Shown here: positions 45,805-59,100 of the stretch, one piece after another
Layout of the letters: every line of letters begins with the position of its first letter
Position numbering within the stretch: position 1 is the first letter of the stretch
Assembly: GCA_950295325.1 (NCBI GenBank)
Contig: OX485807.1
Coordinates: 5,086,501-5,150,500, forward strand
Length of the DNA stretch: 64,000 nucleotides
Source: Polytrichum commune
Taxonomy: Eukaryota; Streptophyta; Polytrichopsida; Polytrichales; Polytrichaceae
Reading direction: 5' to 3'
Notes under the pieces: model-generated
The model's database searches: none
Seen by the model: only the letters and a program-made list of their open reading frames with translations
Told to the model about the DNA's origin: nothing
Translations under genes and position numbers: made by a program

Positions 45805-46062
45805 ATTGCTCCCTAAAACGTATTGAAATAAATCTAGTTAATTATAGTTATTTCGGCAGTTCTTGATTATTCATTTTAAAAATTTCGAGTGATAAATGAG
45901 TAGCTTCAATCCTTGACCCGCATTTGAGAAGAAGGTGCCCAAAATCCAAGAAAGGTTTGGTATAGTGAATAACCATGGATTGGCATGAGCAAAGTGGACA
46001 ACTACAATTATAGTCTTTCATAGTAAAGGACAGAGCCTCATGGTTTTACCGTTTTCTTGTTA
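45636..46062 (+). repeat. dispersed LTR-like repeat, copy 2 (R2)
   Basis: Second copy of 4926-5356. The hairpin at 45647-45665 keeps its pairing although its sequence differs from copy 1. A (CT)n run at about 45774-45802 replaces the (TA)n of copy 1. Confidence 0.8.
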
Positions 46063-46363
46063 TAAGAAACGAAATATCACAACATATTCAAAGCACTGTA
46101 GAATGGTTTTCTCCCAATTCCATCCACTCTTGATTTTAGCAAGTCCGCACTATGAAGGAGATCGAATCTTGGATAGAAGGTTCACGGTGAAGGATTCTTA
46201 GGCAGTCAACTATATATCGACATCCCGCCCCAAAAACCAAGCATGTTTTAGAGCCAAGTTTGGGCCAAATAATTACAAACTTGGAGAATACGATCATTGC
46301 ATGGTGAGTACTAGACATGTGTGACTCACAATATTCTAAAGTATGTTCTCTTGATAAGCCAAC

Positions 46364-46609
46364 TTGAGAGCTCTGTTCACCTATTTGGAGAGTGCATGCA
46401 ATCATGAAGGTGTTCCTTGTAGGGGGGTTCCTCCGTTCAATGAACGGGGACTGCTAGTTGCAGATGAACCAGTTGAAGTTCCAGACTTCAGCAACATTAC
46501 CGATCGTTTTCAAGGATTCTGTGGAATATACCCCAAATTAATACCAGAGAAAAACCGAAAAAAGATCACAACATGCAACCAGTTTGACTCGGAATCACTA
46601 GGATCTTGA
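46364..46609 (+). pseudogene. isolated protein-like fragment, unknown family
   Basis: An 81-codon ORF whose last 50 residues (from DEPVEVPDFSN to SESLGS) look like a real, conserved protein piece. No neighbouring exons are recognisable and flanking DNA is repeat-like. I do not recognise the family. Most likely a captured or relic exon. Confidence 0.35.
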
Positions 46610-49600
46610 CCGATGTTGCCTAAAAATCTCCCCGGACACTGCCCCCTTGGACATACATTAACTTGTTTTATGAACCTAGAATATATATATTAGTGGATAG
46701 TCGCTTCCCATGCTAGTTATGGTATGGTTAAGTGTCCACAAATAGAGTGATATAAATCAACACAATTAAGTTTCTACATATGTCATAAAGAAATCATTGA
46801 ACTAAACTCTCAAGAATCCATGGAACATCTATGCAACACCCACATGCAACTTAACTTCAAGATTAGTGTGGTCCACACTAAAAATCATACACATTGTTCA
46901 CTTGGCGTAGTGCACGGAATTGCATGTAACATGCGAGCTCTCGTGGGTCCGAACCCGAACTTCCTTACATACTTGCTCATTAGATGGTGTCGTGTGAGTT
47001 AGATACATTCAAACTCTGCCAATTTTCCCCTCTCCCTCCCCCCTCCCTCCCCTAAATGTTGACTGGATAGGGAATAAATGAATGAGAATTCCCACCTATA
47101 TATGAATGTCATTGGAGAAGTTGTCAGTATCTCAAGCCCTTGCTTCCTTCCCACATGCCTACATTGCCATACCCTGCCCACCCATCCTCCACCTCCCCAT
47201 GGACGCCCTTGCATGTGGTCCCCCCCCCCCCCACCCACCTTGTGTAGGGGCGGGGACAAGACCAACCCATCATTTTACGCGTTTGAACGAGGCAGATAAA
47301 CTCAAACCTCACTGAAGTGTGGTCATATGATTGTACCTTGACGCACAACTTGGATCCCTAATTAGGCTTCCATGATTCTTAACCAATGACAAGGTTTTCT
47401 AATTTTCACTCCTTGTGCATGTTAAAGTAAGCACTGCATGCGATCAATGATATTTTACATTCTTGCAAACTTGGTCCATACCACGCGATTGGTTCGTTGT
47501 TGAGAACTTCATTGTGTTGATTATATTCCATGCCCCATGCCAACGTTTTGAGATGGGAAATGTGGGCATGAGATACCTATGAAGGATGTTTAGTGGGGAT
47601 GTAATTCAAATTCGCATATGGATAATCGTGATGCCAAATCGCACTTCATGTGTGCTCTTGACTGCCAACGAAAAAGTAATAAATAAATAAAATGAATATC
47701 GATAATAGCTTCAATGAAGAATGGTGTGACCACACTACATATCCAGATCGTGACATTGAAACCACCGTGCCATGTTGATTAGAGCGGGCCTTCACAACTT
47801 ATCATGTGGCACCAAATATCACATGACACCCATGCTTCCTAGTTGCCACCCAATGATCGTAAGACAATTTAGCAGGGGTCGATGATGAATAGTGTGAGCC
47901 ACACTAAATTAGATGTTTAGTGTATTGACTTGACGGGCGTGAGCCTCTCACTCACCATGTCAAGGTGTTTGGTTGTGGATGAATTTTGTTTGGTGGATGC
48001 CATTCATCCGATTGGGACTTGCTCATCTTGGGACCAACATAGTGTCACTGTTTAGAAAGTTGAAACATTCTCATAAAGCAATTCTCAGCTTATAAAATAT
48101 TACATTCGTAGACGAGTGAGTTGCACATGGTCGACGGATGCGACCATTTTTGGTTTCATCCATCCTTGAAGCTACACCCTCCCTAGTACCAAGTGTATGC
48201 AACTTCACACTAGGTAAACTCGAAGAGGTACCTAGAGAGAGTAATGGGTGGGGAAAAAAACACTCATTTATCAAAGAGCAACGACTTGAAATACGGACAA
48301 GTCGATTCATGCCGATAAGTGCAAGCCGCGACGTTTGTGCACGTGCAAATCGCTAATTGGCTCATTAATGAGGTCGATGTTGTCACAAGAGATTCTTGAA
48401 GTGAACCCTAACCATAACATCAACGATCGTCATGCCAAGAATGCGACTCGATCGAGGCTATCTAGCTACGCTACAAACATGCACGAGGAAACCCAAGTTA
48501 ATCCATCAAGTGGGGGTTAGTGTCAAAGTCCTTGTAGCTCAATCACTGTTGCCGATTTCCCAAGTACTTAACGTATGAATTGAGAGCGAGCCACTTGGTA
48601 TTAGCGCCGGCCTCGGTTTCCGACTCCAATGTGACAAGAATTGACATATATGTTTAACCTCCGATTGTTGGTACACGGCTTTTAATAGCTAGCTATGATT
48701 TAGGGTTTTAAAAAGTTAAGACCGTTTCAAGTTCTTGTTCTCTCGTTTTCTCCCTTCCCCTCCCGGCTCCCTATGCCTTGGAATGCTCGGTTTAGGACTC
48801 GAGAATGTTTGATGTCGATGATGATGATGCACACCTTACCCTAACCCATCCCATAACTTAGACCAACCCTAACGACCGACCCTAACGACCGACCGGCTCC
48901 CGGAGGAGGCTCGAAATCGTTTCCCAAACTTCTAGGCCACTCTCTATTGCCTCCGACTTTTGTGTGCGCCGGTCCGTGACAAAGAATTCATCAATCATGG
49001 ATGCGGCGCCCGCTTGGTCCACAAGCAACTCAAGCCATAAAGAAAGGGTGGTGGGTCCCACTTGGCCGGGGTTTGAATGAGAAGGTGTGTGGGTGTTATT
49101 CGGTTACTTTTCCTGATCGGATCCTTGTGTTTGATTGGTGTGTGGTTAGGTGAGGATCAAAGGAACAAACACCATGCTTCAAAAGAGATTGGATGATGTC
49201 GACAAATCTTGATTGACCAGTGCACAGTCAATGGTGAACACAATTGGGAGGACTTGGTATGTATTCAGTTAAGAAAACAACGATCATGCACTTCCAAAAA
49301 TCGTAACTAAATCAAGTTCGATTTAGTTTTTTTATCTGGTTTCTATTTGTCGATGTTTCACCATAAATTATGCTATTGTGACACATAATTGAAGACACGA
49401 ACTTGACCAATAGGAGATCTAGCGAACAAGAGACTCTAACCAAATAACATCCACATACCTTATACCAAGTTGACGATAAATTGAGCTCCTAGAGTTGCCC
49501 CTCCTAATAAAAACACACGTAACATTCACGCTCGATGTTGGCTAATTGGCCCTTTTGTTTCAAAAAGAAACCTAAACGACACATAATTCACAACGACCAA

Positions 49601-50278
49601 TACAATTAACAGGCTCATGTGTGTGGCCTTTTGAACGGTGTGACTCAATGCCAATCTCACCGGACCTATTATATAGTGAGTGTGTCTATTCTTATATAGT
49701 TATTTACTGTAGAATTATACCTTTTAATATAAACAAAAAACTGGTCCAATAGTATAGGTAGCACCATACTCTTAACCAATAAGTATTAGGGTAGAGAACG
49801 AGCCTATTGTATAAAAGCGATAAAAATAGGACACAGTTATGTGATAACCCACTACGACTTCCCAATTATGAAGAAGGGTAAATTTAGGAGAATCGTTTGT
49901 ACACTGCTGATTGACCCTGTTTACTCCAGTGTCCGCTGCATAAGTTAGGTCGCATGCGTTCAATTCTAAAGATTTTCGGCAAGGGGCCGGATTTTTTCTC
50001 TCCCTTTGTGGCAACAAACAACACCAACGCCAACACCAACACCAACAAAACAAGCAAGCAGCGGCAAGGAGTGGTGTTGGGAGCCTAGCTCGGATCTTGT
50101 GAGATTTTGGATGAATGTATCGTGGGATTTCATCACTCATTCCATGTGAGTGCGAGAATCCCTTCCACCGGATTGCCAGCATGCAGCCATGAGGGTTTGG
50201 ATGAAGTCAAGCTGCATATATATATATATAGACAGATAGATTGGTGGATAGATAGATAGATAGGTAGTTAGATACTTA
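46610..50278. other. intergenic; decayed family A copy near 49090-49465
   Basis: Weak ordered similarity to family A from GTTATTCGGTTACTT (about 49095) to CCACATACCTT (about 49462). A run of 12 C is at 47220-47231. A GATA-type microsatellite is near 50230-50270. No gene can be supported. Confidence 0.45.
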
Positions 50279-50777
50279 GGGCCTCTTCACACATGAGCCA
50301 TGAGCCGTGACCATGAAATTGTGAGAGCCCAAAAGAAAGTGTCGAAAGGCCATCCCAACACACCTCCAAAATCATGTAGTGGGGTCACGCACCCTCAAGT
50401 GTAGTGTGAAGTCATATGTGACCAGGCCCTCGACCAAGTGTTATTTCAATGAATTTCTATTCATGCGGGTGCTCACACATGATAAAATATAATAAATCAA
50501 CGGTTGTGAGCGTTCGGACTGCCATGGTCTCCCGGTTTTGTGGTAGGCCTACCTCCAAAAGGTGGTTTTGGAAAGTAATCCAAGTGACCATGAAACATGA
50601 TCCATTTAATGCCATGTATAAATCCATGTAGACTTTACATCCATCTTGCATTCACATACTCCTTTGGTCCCTCGAGCGTAGTGTGAAGCAAACTTGGACC
50701 GGCTCCACCCTTTCCACCAATGAGAGTGCTTGCAGTGCAATGGTCACATGCTCTCAGTCTCGTGTGTGAAGTGACCC
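50279..50777 (+). mobile_element. family C Tourist/Harbinger-like element, tandem copy 1
   Basis: 499 bases, starting GGGCCTCTTCACACATGAGCC and ending in the near complement GTGTGTGAAGTGACCC. It is preceded by TTA (50276-50278) and followed by TTA (50778-50780). Three-base TTA/TAA duplications and GGG termini are typical of PIF/Harbinger (Tourist) miniature elements. Non-coding. Confidence 0.85.
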
Positions 50778-50780
50778 TTA

Positions 50781-51279
50781 GGGCCACTTCACACATGAGC
50801 CATGAGCCGTGACCATGAAATTGTGAGAGCCCAAAAGAAAGTGTCCAAAGGCCGTCCCACCGCACCTCCAAACTCATGTAGTGTGGTCACGGGTCCTCGA
50901 GTGTAGTGTGAAGTCATATGTGACCGGTCCCTCGACCAAATGCTATTTCAATGAATTTTTATTCATGTGGGTCCTCAACCCGTGATACATAGAATAAACC
51001 AACATTTGTGAGCGTTTGGAGTGCCATGGTCTCCCGGTTTTGTGTTAGGCCTACCTTCAAGGGGTGGTTTTTGGAAATAATCCAAGTGACCATGACACAT
51101 GATCCATTTGATGCCATGTAGGAATCCATGTAGACTTTACATCCATCTTGCATTCACATACTCCGTTGGTCCCCCAAGCGTAGTGTGAAGTGAACTTGGA
51201 CCGGCTCCGCGTTTTCCACCAATGAGAGTGCTTGAAGTGTAATGGTCACGGGCTCTCATGTTCGTGTGTGAAGTGACCC
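50781..51279 (+). mobile_element. family C Tourist/Harbinger-like element, tandem copy 2
   Basis: Also 499 bases and in the same orientation. It is joined to copy 1 through a single shared TTA and followed by TAA (51280-51282). The terminal inverted repeats are about 38 bases. The copies differ by scattered substitutions, so the tandem is not very recent. Confidence 0.85.
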
Positions 51280-51282
51280 TAA

Positions 51283-52704
51283 TATGAATAGAAGTTGAGA
51301 TATGACTCTTAATCTTCACGGGTGTGGGTTTAGAGGGGAGATACTCCACAATCGCATAGCATTACTAAGCAACCAGATGATGGTCTCTTTTCCAAAGAAA
51401 AAGGTTGTTTTTTCTTTAATTTATTCTAAAAATTATGAATTCTAAGGTTGTTTGTCGAAAACCCTGCAATAGATAGCATGAGTGATCTCCATAAACGGGT
51501 GTTCTTGGAAGGAACGGAGAATTATTTTGGTCCGATACATGGTCCCATGGGACGCAACCAAGGAGTTGAGTAATGCTATGCAAATGATCCTACTGGTCGA
51601 GAGAGTTTTTTCTTGGACCTAAGGAGATGACGTTGGGGTTTGGGTTTAAGGTATGGAGAAGTGAAGTGGCGTGGATGTGTCATCACTTTCCCTTGTCTTC
51701 TCGGCAATCCTCACTCGAGGGCAACCAGTATCAACATGACGCTTGATAGGTGTGGGTACTACTTACTGAAAGTGGGTTTACACTAGGATTCAAGACCAAA
51801 GAAACTCCGAAATCAAGTTTTCCTAGCGGTTGAGAGATTCTTCTTTTTTGTTTTCTTTTGGACCCGAGAAATCATACTAGGGTTTATGGGTTCAAGATAT
51901 GAGAAAAGCAAAGTGGCACTGATGTGTCATCGCTATCTCGTCAACAACGCTCATCAGTTCTCGCTCACTTAAAGTTGGTTTCTCAAACAAGATTTAGCAT
52001 GACAGTGATGCCACACTAGTGCCACTCCATTCTTTTCTCATACCTTGAACCCGTGCCCTAGAGAATAAACTATGGGTCCAAAACAACAAACCTTTTGACC
52101 AATAGGATCGCTTGATTTCAGGGGTGGTTTTCTTTGGTCTTGGACTCTACTGCAAACCCCACTTTACCACATTTTTGATTGTTTTGGACAGATAGTTTAA
52201 CTGGACGACTATCATCACAAAAGTTACTTGTTAGTAGACACCCAAGAATTTTAGAAGTTACTTTGCAAACACAAAGATCGTCGTTAGGACCTATTTCCAT
52301 GCACAACTTTTAAGGCTAGGGTAGGCTTGGAGGTTCAATGCACCTGGACGCATTTAGGGTTCAAAATAGGTTAGGGGGGGGTGTTTCTTTCAAACTTTGT
52401 GGTATTATACATAGACATTCTAGTAGCTACTTATTAGGAGTGGCCATAGAATTATGAAGGGTACGTACTTGTGGACTATTTGGAATTAGTTTTTAGTTGA
52501 CAATATTCCATCATCATATGATTGAAGCAGCCGTTGCATTCTCGACACTCGTAGACTGTACCGGGAGTTTGGGAAATAAGTATATAATTACGAGAGAAAC
52601 GCGGTCACACAAACATGTAATGACGGACTACTCCAAAACATATATATCACTAGCTAGTGTGGTATACTCGGGCAAGCAACTTTTAGTACGGGTGGCGGCA
52701 AGAG
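51283..52704. other. intergenic, no gene; partial repeat of the 24 kb region
   Basis: Text near 51765-52150 resembles 23930-24180. No coding region supported. Confidence 0.4.
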
Positions 52705-53537
52705 GATGAACTGCATGTGCCTGATTCGGCTACTTATCTTAATCCATTCACCTATGTTTGAGTGATATGAGGTTTGGTGTGGCTCCCATAACGGATACCC
52801 AAAGAGACATGTGTTCAAAATAAGATAACCGTTCGTTCTAAGTTTGATGAATACACATTTTGATTTTTTGGTTTTGGGGTGGGTAATATGATCATTTAAT
52901 GCGTACGAGAATCTTCATTTTGATGACGAATAAAGATATTCATATGAACTCCACAAATCATGAGGAAAATGACTATGGCATAGTAGGTGTGGGATTGCTA
53001 ACCATCTTGTACGAATCGCGTGTTTCATATCCTAGAAGAAGTGGGTTGAACTGATTATCCCATTTAGTGAGGGTGGGGTTAATAGTGCACGTGGGAAATT
53101 GTTGAAGGCGATACTAAAGTTCTTTACCCTGTGAAGTTAATGCCACCGAAATGTGCATGGTTTCATGAGCCCAAAGTGTCAAAGTGCCGGAAACTCTTGA
53201 TGCAAGCTCTCTCCAATTTCTTAATGCGAGGAGATGCCTCGGGATCGAGTGACGCAAACTGAGAAGAAGTAGAAGAAGAAGAAACCTCTTCGAGCTACCA
53301 AACCAAACTATGCACTCTACAAACACCTTAGAACGCGCACTAACTATCTTGACATGTATGATAAAAAAAACAAGCATGTATTCATGATTCCACATCACTT
53401 GGTAAAAATTTCAGCCCTCATTAATTCTGAGAGTTGGTAAAACAAATGCATGCTTTAGGAACCAACCAATACCACACACACTAAATGGGATAATCAACGT
53501 AGTCATGAAAAAGTAACCATTCAAGACCCATCTACTT
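52705..53537 (+). mobile_element. family A copy split by a nested insertion
   Basis: The left part runs from about 52705 to 53052 and the right part from about 53496 to 53537 (ending CATCTACTT). Removing the insert rebuilds a continuous family A right end. Confidence 0.8.
53053..53495. mobile_element. family E element nested in family A
   Basis: 443 bases with inverted ends GATTATCCCATTTAGTG and CACTAAATGGGATAATC, which continue with mismatches to about 25 bases. AAC occurs within a base of both ends (53049-53051 and 53496-53498), probably a 3-base target duplication. A 94-codon minus-strand ORF inside has no recognisable motif. Confidence 0.8.
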
Positions 53538-54062
53538 GAAACTCGGTTGCGGAATTCTACTACGAATTTTATGTTATTTTATTTTTACATGAAAGTGTAG
53601 GAAAACGGGGTGATCGAAAAAGGGGAAAAGATGGCGAGCAAGCGGCGGACGGTTGCTTACAACACCGAGGTGGCTTCTACTTACATGTTAGCCTCATAAT
53701 GGGCACGTAGCTTGTTTCACCACCTTTGTGCTTGCTTCAAGGTAAATTCACCCCGTAATATACGTGGCATTGCTTGTTTCTAACCAATGGATTGTGGCTC
53801 AATACATATACTCGGCCACAACCTCCCGATAACTGGAACCTGACTCCAAGTGGGAAGCTGGGTGGAACCATCGCAAAACTAAACTAGGTACAAGAGTTTC
53901 AATCACCCTGCAGGCAGGCCTTGCAGTGGTGTCGATAGGTCGAGTGCATTGGACCGGAACACCATTTTTTTAATTGAATAAGTCGCTTTTAGGGTTGACT
54001 CTCGCTTGCTAAATTGCAAGAACCGGAAGTGTTGAGTGCTTTGAATTTTTGATTCCTGTAAC
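53538..54062. other. intergenic, nothing recognised
   Basis: No ORF, RNA or repeat assignment can be supported. Confidence 0.5.
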
Positions 54063-54065
54063 TTA

Positions 54066-54554
54066 GGGCTACTTTACCCACGTGACTGAGGGCCCGTGAC
54101 CATCGCACTTGAAGCACTCTCATTGGTGGAAATGGCGGAGCCGGTCCAATTTCGCTTCACACTCCGTTTGAGGGACCAATGGAGTAAGTGAATGCAAGAT
54201 GGATGTAAGGTCTTCGTGGATTCCTACATGGCATCAAATGGATCATGTGTCATGGTCACTTGGACTATTCTCAGAAACCATCTCTTGGAGGTAGTTCCAA
54301 CACAAAACCGGGAGACCCAAGGCACTCCGGAATCTCACAACCGTAGATTTGTTTTATTTTATCATATGCAAGGACCCCGCATGAATAGAAATTCACTGAA
54401 ATAGCATTTGGTTGAGGGCCTAGTCACACGTGACCTCACACTATACTTGAGGGCCCATGACCACACTATATGATTTTGGAAGTGTCTTTGGACACTTTTG
54501 TTGGGCTCTCACAATTTCATGGTTACGGCTCTTGGCTTGCGTGTGGAGTGTTCC
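54066..54554 (-). mobile_element. family C element, inverted copy
   Basis: 489 bases, inverted relative to the copies at 50279 and 50781, preceded by TTA (54063-54065) and followed by TTA (54555-54557). Again a further related element starts immediately after the TTA. Confidence 0.8.
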
Positions 54555-54557
54555 TTA

Positions 54558-54885
54558 GGGTCACTTTACACTAGAGCTTGAGGACCCTTGACCCGTGATA
54601 TACAAGCTATGTGATTGGTTGAGAAGCCTTAAACGGTCCAAGTTCATTGTGCACTAGACCTTGAAGGCATGGTATATCAAAGAAGTTTGAATGAATGAAA
54701 AATCTACATGCCATTCTACATGGCAACAAGTGGATAATGTTTCATGGTCTACCAAATATTGCATTAGGCCCATCAAAAAAAACGATGGATCTATGCATAA
54801 TTAGGGAGGGACTGTGACTATCGATTAAATTGCCATTTGGCTCTTAGAAATATTATATTGCCATGATAAGGACCCAAACCGGAAC
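54558..54885 (-). mobile_element. diverged family C relative joined in tandem
   Basis: Starts GGGTCACTTTACAC right after the shared TTA and follows the same layout of phrases as the previous element with many differences. The far end is uncertain, possibly near ATAAGGACCC at 54885. Confidence 0.55.
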
Positions 54886-56135
54886 ATATAAGGAGGTCCG
54901 TCAAAGTGGTCCGCTGACACCTTCAGCCTGAGGGCCCATCAATTGCGAGATTGGATTCCTAATTCTCATGAATGGCCTTTGGATGATTAACAAGGGCCCT
55001 GAGTTTCACATGGTCATAAACCGGCCCTTAAAGAAATCTCAGAACGTGACTTGGTTCCCGATGCTTCCTCAACTCTTTCATCATCAAAAAAGCTTCCAGA
55101 TTTTCCGCAATCATAATAATTCTGTGCTCAGTTATAAGCACAAACTGTGAAAGGCCGGTAACCTAATTTGGTGTGTTCACATGATATTGGAAAAAACACC
55201 TTTGACTCCATTTCAAGCTCCCATTACATTCTGCAGTTTTTGTGCAGGAGATAAGGAACTTGAACTACATCAAGATTTTGCCAAGTCATCAAATTTAAAA
55301 CACAATTTAAGATCCCCCAATCCATTCTTGGAGAGTTGCATCCCTTCCTCGACCCTGCATGTTCAGTGAAATTTCCCAATGACAGGAGCTTCTGCTCAAT
55401 CTTCCGTGACACTCAATGAAGAGTAGCCCAAATTACAATCTGAAGAGGTAAATTTCTAATAAAATGCCTGCATATATACTATCAACTTTACAATACAACA
55501 TACATGTTTTATCAATACAAACCTTGGAACTGCCGTACTCTACCGCTGGGAAAGATTCCTAAAGCACCAGATTCACACTGCGCATTATACAACAGGTATG
55601 ATGGATGTCTGCGATGAGAACAAGAAGGTTCACAATTACATGTAGGCCCAGAAGCCATACAGAATGTCGAAACAGATGGTATGTTTGCTCTCATAGGCAC
55701 CCTCTCAGTATGCAATCACAGGCACCCTCTCAGTATGCAATCACAGGTACCCTCTCAAAATATGCAATCATGAAACTTCCTCACTATGCTCGATACGAAT
55801 TCAAGACTTAATGAGATGAAGAGTGACTCTAACATTGGCATAGATATGAGATTACAATCTGTGGAGCCCTGCTGCGTATACTTTTTAAGAGACTTGCTGC
55901 CGAAGAAAATGAGCTCTTCTTGTTGAAGGGGAGGCTTGAAGGAGTCAAACCAAAGAGAACAATTTATGTGTGCGCACAACTAAAGGCTCTTCTAAATACA
56001 GTAACCCTGACGACTAAGCTCCTTGAAATTTCTACAACTGTATGAGTAGGGTCGGGAATGCTACCAAGCTTTTGTGAAACAATGTAAATCACTATTAGAT
56101 ACGGGGGAATGGGTTGCTGAAACTACGAATGTGTC
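54886..56135. other. 3' flank of the coatomer gene
   Basis: No other gene supported. Holds the tandem repeat at 55696-55771. Part of it is presumably 3' UTR of the coatomer gene. Confidence 0.45.
55696..55771. repeat. 25-base tandem repeat, three units
   Basis: Units start at 55696, 55721 and 55746 with GGCACCCTCT, GGCACCCTCT and GGTACCCTCT. The first two are identical and the third has a few changes. Confidence 0.85.
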
Positions 56136-59100
56136 CTAGCCCTTTTGTTTCAAAGTTATCTTGTCTCCCAAACTAAGAGCAATTCCCTGCGTCTTACTCC
56201 TGATTCGAATGTAGCCGCCCAGCTTGCCATCTGGTTGTTTCTCTATGCTCACGTTAACCAAAGCATCCTCTCCAAACACACTCTTTGCATACAGGTTTGC
56301 AGCCAAAAAGCCGCAATCTCCTTCTAGTGCAGACCTGCACGCCGTCAAACAACAACATCAGTCAAGTGTTAAACATCTTCAGATTCCTCCGGGCATTCAC
56401 TGCAGTAGTTACCAGATCTCTCCACAAAACTACGAAATTATCATGTACAACCTACTTGACATCAAAATAGAACCAGATCTCTAAAGCTTAAGAAAAACCT
56501 AAGCCATGACATTGGTTAAAATGCAAATCGGTCTGCTAAAAACTGGCAGTCCATATGGAGGGACGAAATTGGTATATAGTGGATTGGTTTAGGGCCGCTT
56601 ACGGAGGAGTGAGGCACTTCATGTTTGTGGACGCCACAACATGGTCTAAAAACTCCTGCACGTCTTGGATGGAAGTGTTCACAGCAACCTGCGCATGTCA
56701 AAGTGCACGATTTATATCGCTATATGGGAAATTATGTCCTGAACAGACTTTTCAAAACGACACGTAGATGGGAAAATTACTAGAATGTGTATCAACATCA
56801 AAAGTCATATCGAAATGGCTCTCCTCTCCATAACTATTTCCCGACACAAACCATGTGTGTTATAGAAGCACCTTGTTTTCCCACTCAAATTCTGCCCACA
56901 TATTTCGGAAAGCAACGTCTGCACACGAGGCTGGAGAGATGTAGTCCATGATGTCGATGTGGATGTCGTTCAACACCACCACATTCCGATCCATCACACT
57001 GCTCGTCTCGTATACGATGTTCCCGAAGATCACCCCAGTCTCTGTCGAAGAAACCTTGATGTTGGCCCGAATCTGCTTGCTGGAATTGGGTGCCAATGCA
57101 TAGTTCTGTGGACGCTCTACCAACTTCAAATCTCCCATGGTTGCCAGCTCCAAGCAAAGGTTCTGCAATGTGTCTGTGGTGCGGTTCACAACCGTCACGT
57201 CCAGCACTATATCGTATTGATGCACGGTTACGTATGCTTCTGCATACACAGGATCGCTGAATCCTGTCAGCTGCAAAACTCTGTTCAAGTTCCTATTGTT
57301 TTCATTGTCCTTTGTCACTTCCCCTGTAGCGCGCTTCAGATCCGTCTGTACTTCGTCCTCAAGCTCCAACTGGCTCATACCCTGACAATCAGGAGAATAC
57401 TCACTGGAATCAGTGAAAGTAAAGCTTGCAGGCAGGAGGTGGCCACTAACATATCAACCAAACCCACTCACATTCGTTCAACCAAAAACCGTAAAGACCC
57501 AAAAATCTACTATCGAGTCTTCACCGCCTCGTTGTCCACAGGACTTTTAAGGATTGTGTGTGCTTCGGACAACGGGCGGGCCTAAAATATTGATAGCCTT
57601 CCCAATTGATTAGACGCGCTGAAATCCATCCAATGACAGATGCAAGAGATCATCTAGCAAATTTACTCCCAACCCCCACGATTCTGAAGGATGTCATCTT
57701 TAAACAAAGCTTGAAATACGACCTGGAGGTAAGCTGTTGACCAAGGAAAGACGATACTTCATGTACCCTGGCAAACCAATCATACACTAAAACCTCATGT
57801 TCCGTTACAAACTTCAAACAATGTCCCCACGTATATCGAACCCTTTGATTTGGCACGCCCATATGTCAATAGATGGACGCATTGACAGCCCCCAGTGCAA
57901 CAAATATGGTGGTTTGGAGTGGAACAACCGTCACTCACCTTCCTGCTCTTAAGATGGTAAAAGTCGATCAGGTCGTCCGGCTGAGCATGTGACACCATGG
58001 CCTTTGCTTTCAGATCCTCCGTTTCACGGTGCTGTTTCTCCTTGATCATCGTCACAAAACTGTCCCGACAATACTTGAGCCACACGGTCCTTATCACATC
58101 ATCGGGGCTCGAAAGAACCCTGATGCACAGAGAAATTCGGTCACTGGAGTCCTTGTCTATGGGATGGGGGAGGGCAGAGGACTGGCCCAGTCTCAGCATT
58201 GCCACCAGGATCAACAAGATTTCAGCCTTCGCCTTGTTCACCGCCACGGCTGAAGGCTGGACCTCTTCCAACCGCATCAGGAGCTTCGTCAGCGTGGATG
58301 CCACCACGGCTCCCAAGAAAAAGTCTCCGGTTAACAGAATCGCCCTCAGGTTTGCCGAGGCACCGGCCGACAACGAAGACGCAGGCAACGAGGATGCGCT
58401 CTCCGCCACAGCACTCTGTGTTGCATACGTCCCATCTGCCAAGATGGCAGGGCGCTTTGAAGAAGCGCTGGACACGTTCACTGGGGCTGGGGGTTTGCTA
58501 CCTGCGGGTGCCCCCTTGCTGTCCCCTGTGTCCACGGTGTCACCTTCTTCTGCCGTGGAGTAGAATGGCAAATCTCCAAGCGATTGCCTGATCACTGCAA
58601 TTCCACTCTCGATCTCCTCTAGGGAGAGTGAGTACTCGCCCACGATCCAAAGAGCACAAGTGCACACCCTGGATGACCTAATCTGGTAGAAGGTGTCCAG
58701 AAGCCTGACCATGATGGACTCCCGCAGCTTGGAATTCGTCTCTGTGATTTCCCTGACGAAGAACACGACGTCCAGTGCAGATGCCACGTTCGAGTCTCCC
58801 AGGAAGTCCATCAATAGATGCACGACCGTGCCTGCAACCTCCGGGAATTTCAATGCACAAGAGTGGATAGCTTGAACCAGCATTTGCCGATACTCGCCGT
58901 TCTTCTCCAGCTCCTTGCTCTGCGTCTTCACGACCTCCTTCTTCAGGGTCATCACCACCTCGTCTATGTTTCGTGGGGTGATGAGATCCAACGCAATGTC
59001 CAGGGTCTTGCGACGAATGTCCAGGTTGGGGCTCGAAAGGGCCCGGAGAACGTCCATGATCATCTCCACCATCACTTCCCTGTGTGCCGCTTTCAGCTCT

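Noticed and set aside
48841-48900. CCCTAAC-like runs suggesting telomeric repeats
   Set aside because: Only a few imperfect units mixed with CGACCGACC; not a telomere array.
50457-54404. Similar 60-70-codon ORFs at 50651, 51153 and 54192
   Set aside because: They look conserved only because they lie in copies of the family C element; short, no start context, no motif.
55696-55771. Tandem 25-base units as a CRISPR array
   Set aside because: Units are contiguous without spacers and the DNA is plant nuclear.
56959-57585. 208-codon plus-strand ORF
   Set aside because: Antisense to the C-terminal coatomer exon and running past its splice site; no recognisable protein.
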